From contig JAUIMM010000583.1 of the NCBI GenBank assembly GCA_031769625.1, positions 1,707,501 through 1,771,500 on the forward strand: a stretch of 64,000 nucleotides of DNA, in the 5' to 3' direction. This stretch comes from Taudactylus pleione (taxonomy: Eukaryota; Chordata; Amphibia; Anura; Myobatrachidae). Both the position numbers and the translations under genes were made by a program. Each line of letters opens with the position of its first letter. The stretch's first letter is position 1. Shown here piece by piece: positions 63,701-64,000 of the stretch. The notes beneath the pieces were generated by a model. The model was given only the letters and a program-made list of their open reading frames with translations, ran no database searches and was not told the origin of the DNA.

Positions 63701-64000
63701 CCAGGCTGCATTATATATACTGTATGTAGGCGTGTCACCTCAGCCAGGCTGCATTATATATACTGTATGTAGATGTGTCACCTCAGCCAGGCTGCATTAT
63801 ATGTACTGTATGTAGGTGTCACCTCAGCCAGGCTGTATTATATATACTGTATGTAGGCGTGTCACCTCAGCCAGGCTGCATTATATATACTGTATGTAGG
63901 CGTGTCACCTCAGCCAGGCTGCATTATATATACTGTATGTAGGTGTCACCTCAGCCAGGCTGCATTATATATACTGTATGTAGGCATGTCACCTCAGCCA

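Larger units (their letters stand above)
40561..64000. repeat. 41/43-bp tandem array, truncated at window end
   Basis: More than 23.4 kb is made of roughly 560 units with landmarks GTCACCTCAGCCAGGCTGCA and TTATATATACTGTATGTAGG. Two main length classes alternate: 43 bp (GTGTGTCACC) and 41 bp (GTGTCACC), plus rarer units lacking a TA step (TTATATACTG). Each unit has two short palindromes, GGTG-T-CACC and CAGCC-A-GGCTG, and a TATATATA core. Variant order shows blocks repeated at offsets of 537, 2213 and 9249 bp. ORFs of 68-152 codons with SPQPGCIIYTVCRCHLSQAA repeats are by-products of the array. It presumably lies in the intron after UNC13 exon 6. Confidence 0.98.

Noticed and set aside
40539..63772. 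Dozens of plus-strand ORFs with SPQPGCIIYTVCRCHLSQAA repeats
   Set aside because: Artefacts of the 41/43-bp array; alternation of unit lengths decides where they open and close.

Overview
This is vertebrate nuclear DNA, most likely amphibian (probably frog). The evidence is a set of GT/AG-bounded exons of a synaptic vesicle-priming gene, a Tc1/mariner transposon with TA target-site duplication, a tRNA-like SINE, several foldback MITEs, and very large tandem arrays. There is no prokaryotic gene organisation. The species call is inference; the gene family call is strong.

Gene content: one gene on the + strand, an UNC13 (Munc13) family member that best fits UNC13B. Six consecutive exons (25413-25539, 25620-25716, 30010-30153, 30811-30888, 31778-31855, 35997-36085) join in frame into about 204 residues of the MUN domain. 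The 5' and 3' parts of the gene lie outside the window. Everything else is intronic or apparently intronic: the intron upstream of the first visible exon would cover 1-25412 and the intron after the last visible exon would cover 36086-64000.

Layout: 1-20293 is an 89-bp satellite-like array with higher-order duplications. 20294-22933 is unique DNA. 22934-23133 is a GC-rich 25-bp array. 23134-23876 is unique DNA. 23877-25331 is a 51/52-bp array ending about 80 bp before the first exon. 25413-36085 is the exon cluster; its introns hold a serial hairpin cluster (26031-26567), a long-TIR element (26993-27572), a foldback MITE (27676-27867), a SINE (27891-28050), a 33-bp array (28618-29420), further MITEs (30471-30630, 31244-31573, 32950-33722), a second, inverted relative of part of the hairpin cluster (30949-31160), and a dead Tc1 element (33974-35594). 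36087-40245 is a G-rich 31-bp array starting directly after the last exon's donor. 40246-40560 is unique. 40561-64000 is a 41/43-bp array running off the window. Tandem arrays make up roughly 50 kb of the 64 kb.

The most interesting structure is the chain of about ten back-to-back hairpins at 26031-26567, part of which recurs inverted at 30981-31075. The next is the pair of arrays beside the exon block: the upstream one repeats a 3' splice-site-like sequence about 28 times and the downstream one repeats a GGTGAGT donor-like sequence over 100 times. Short ORFs inside the arrays are by-products of repetition and are not annotated as genes.
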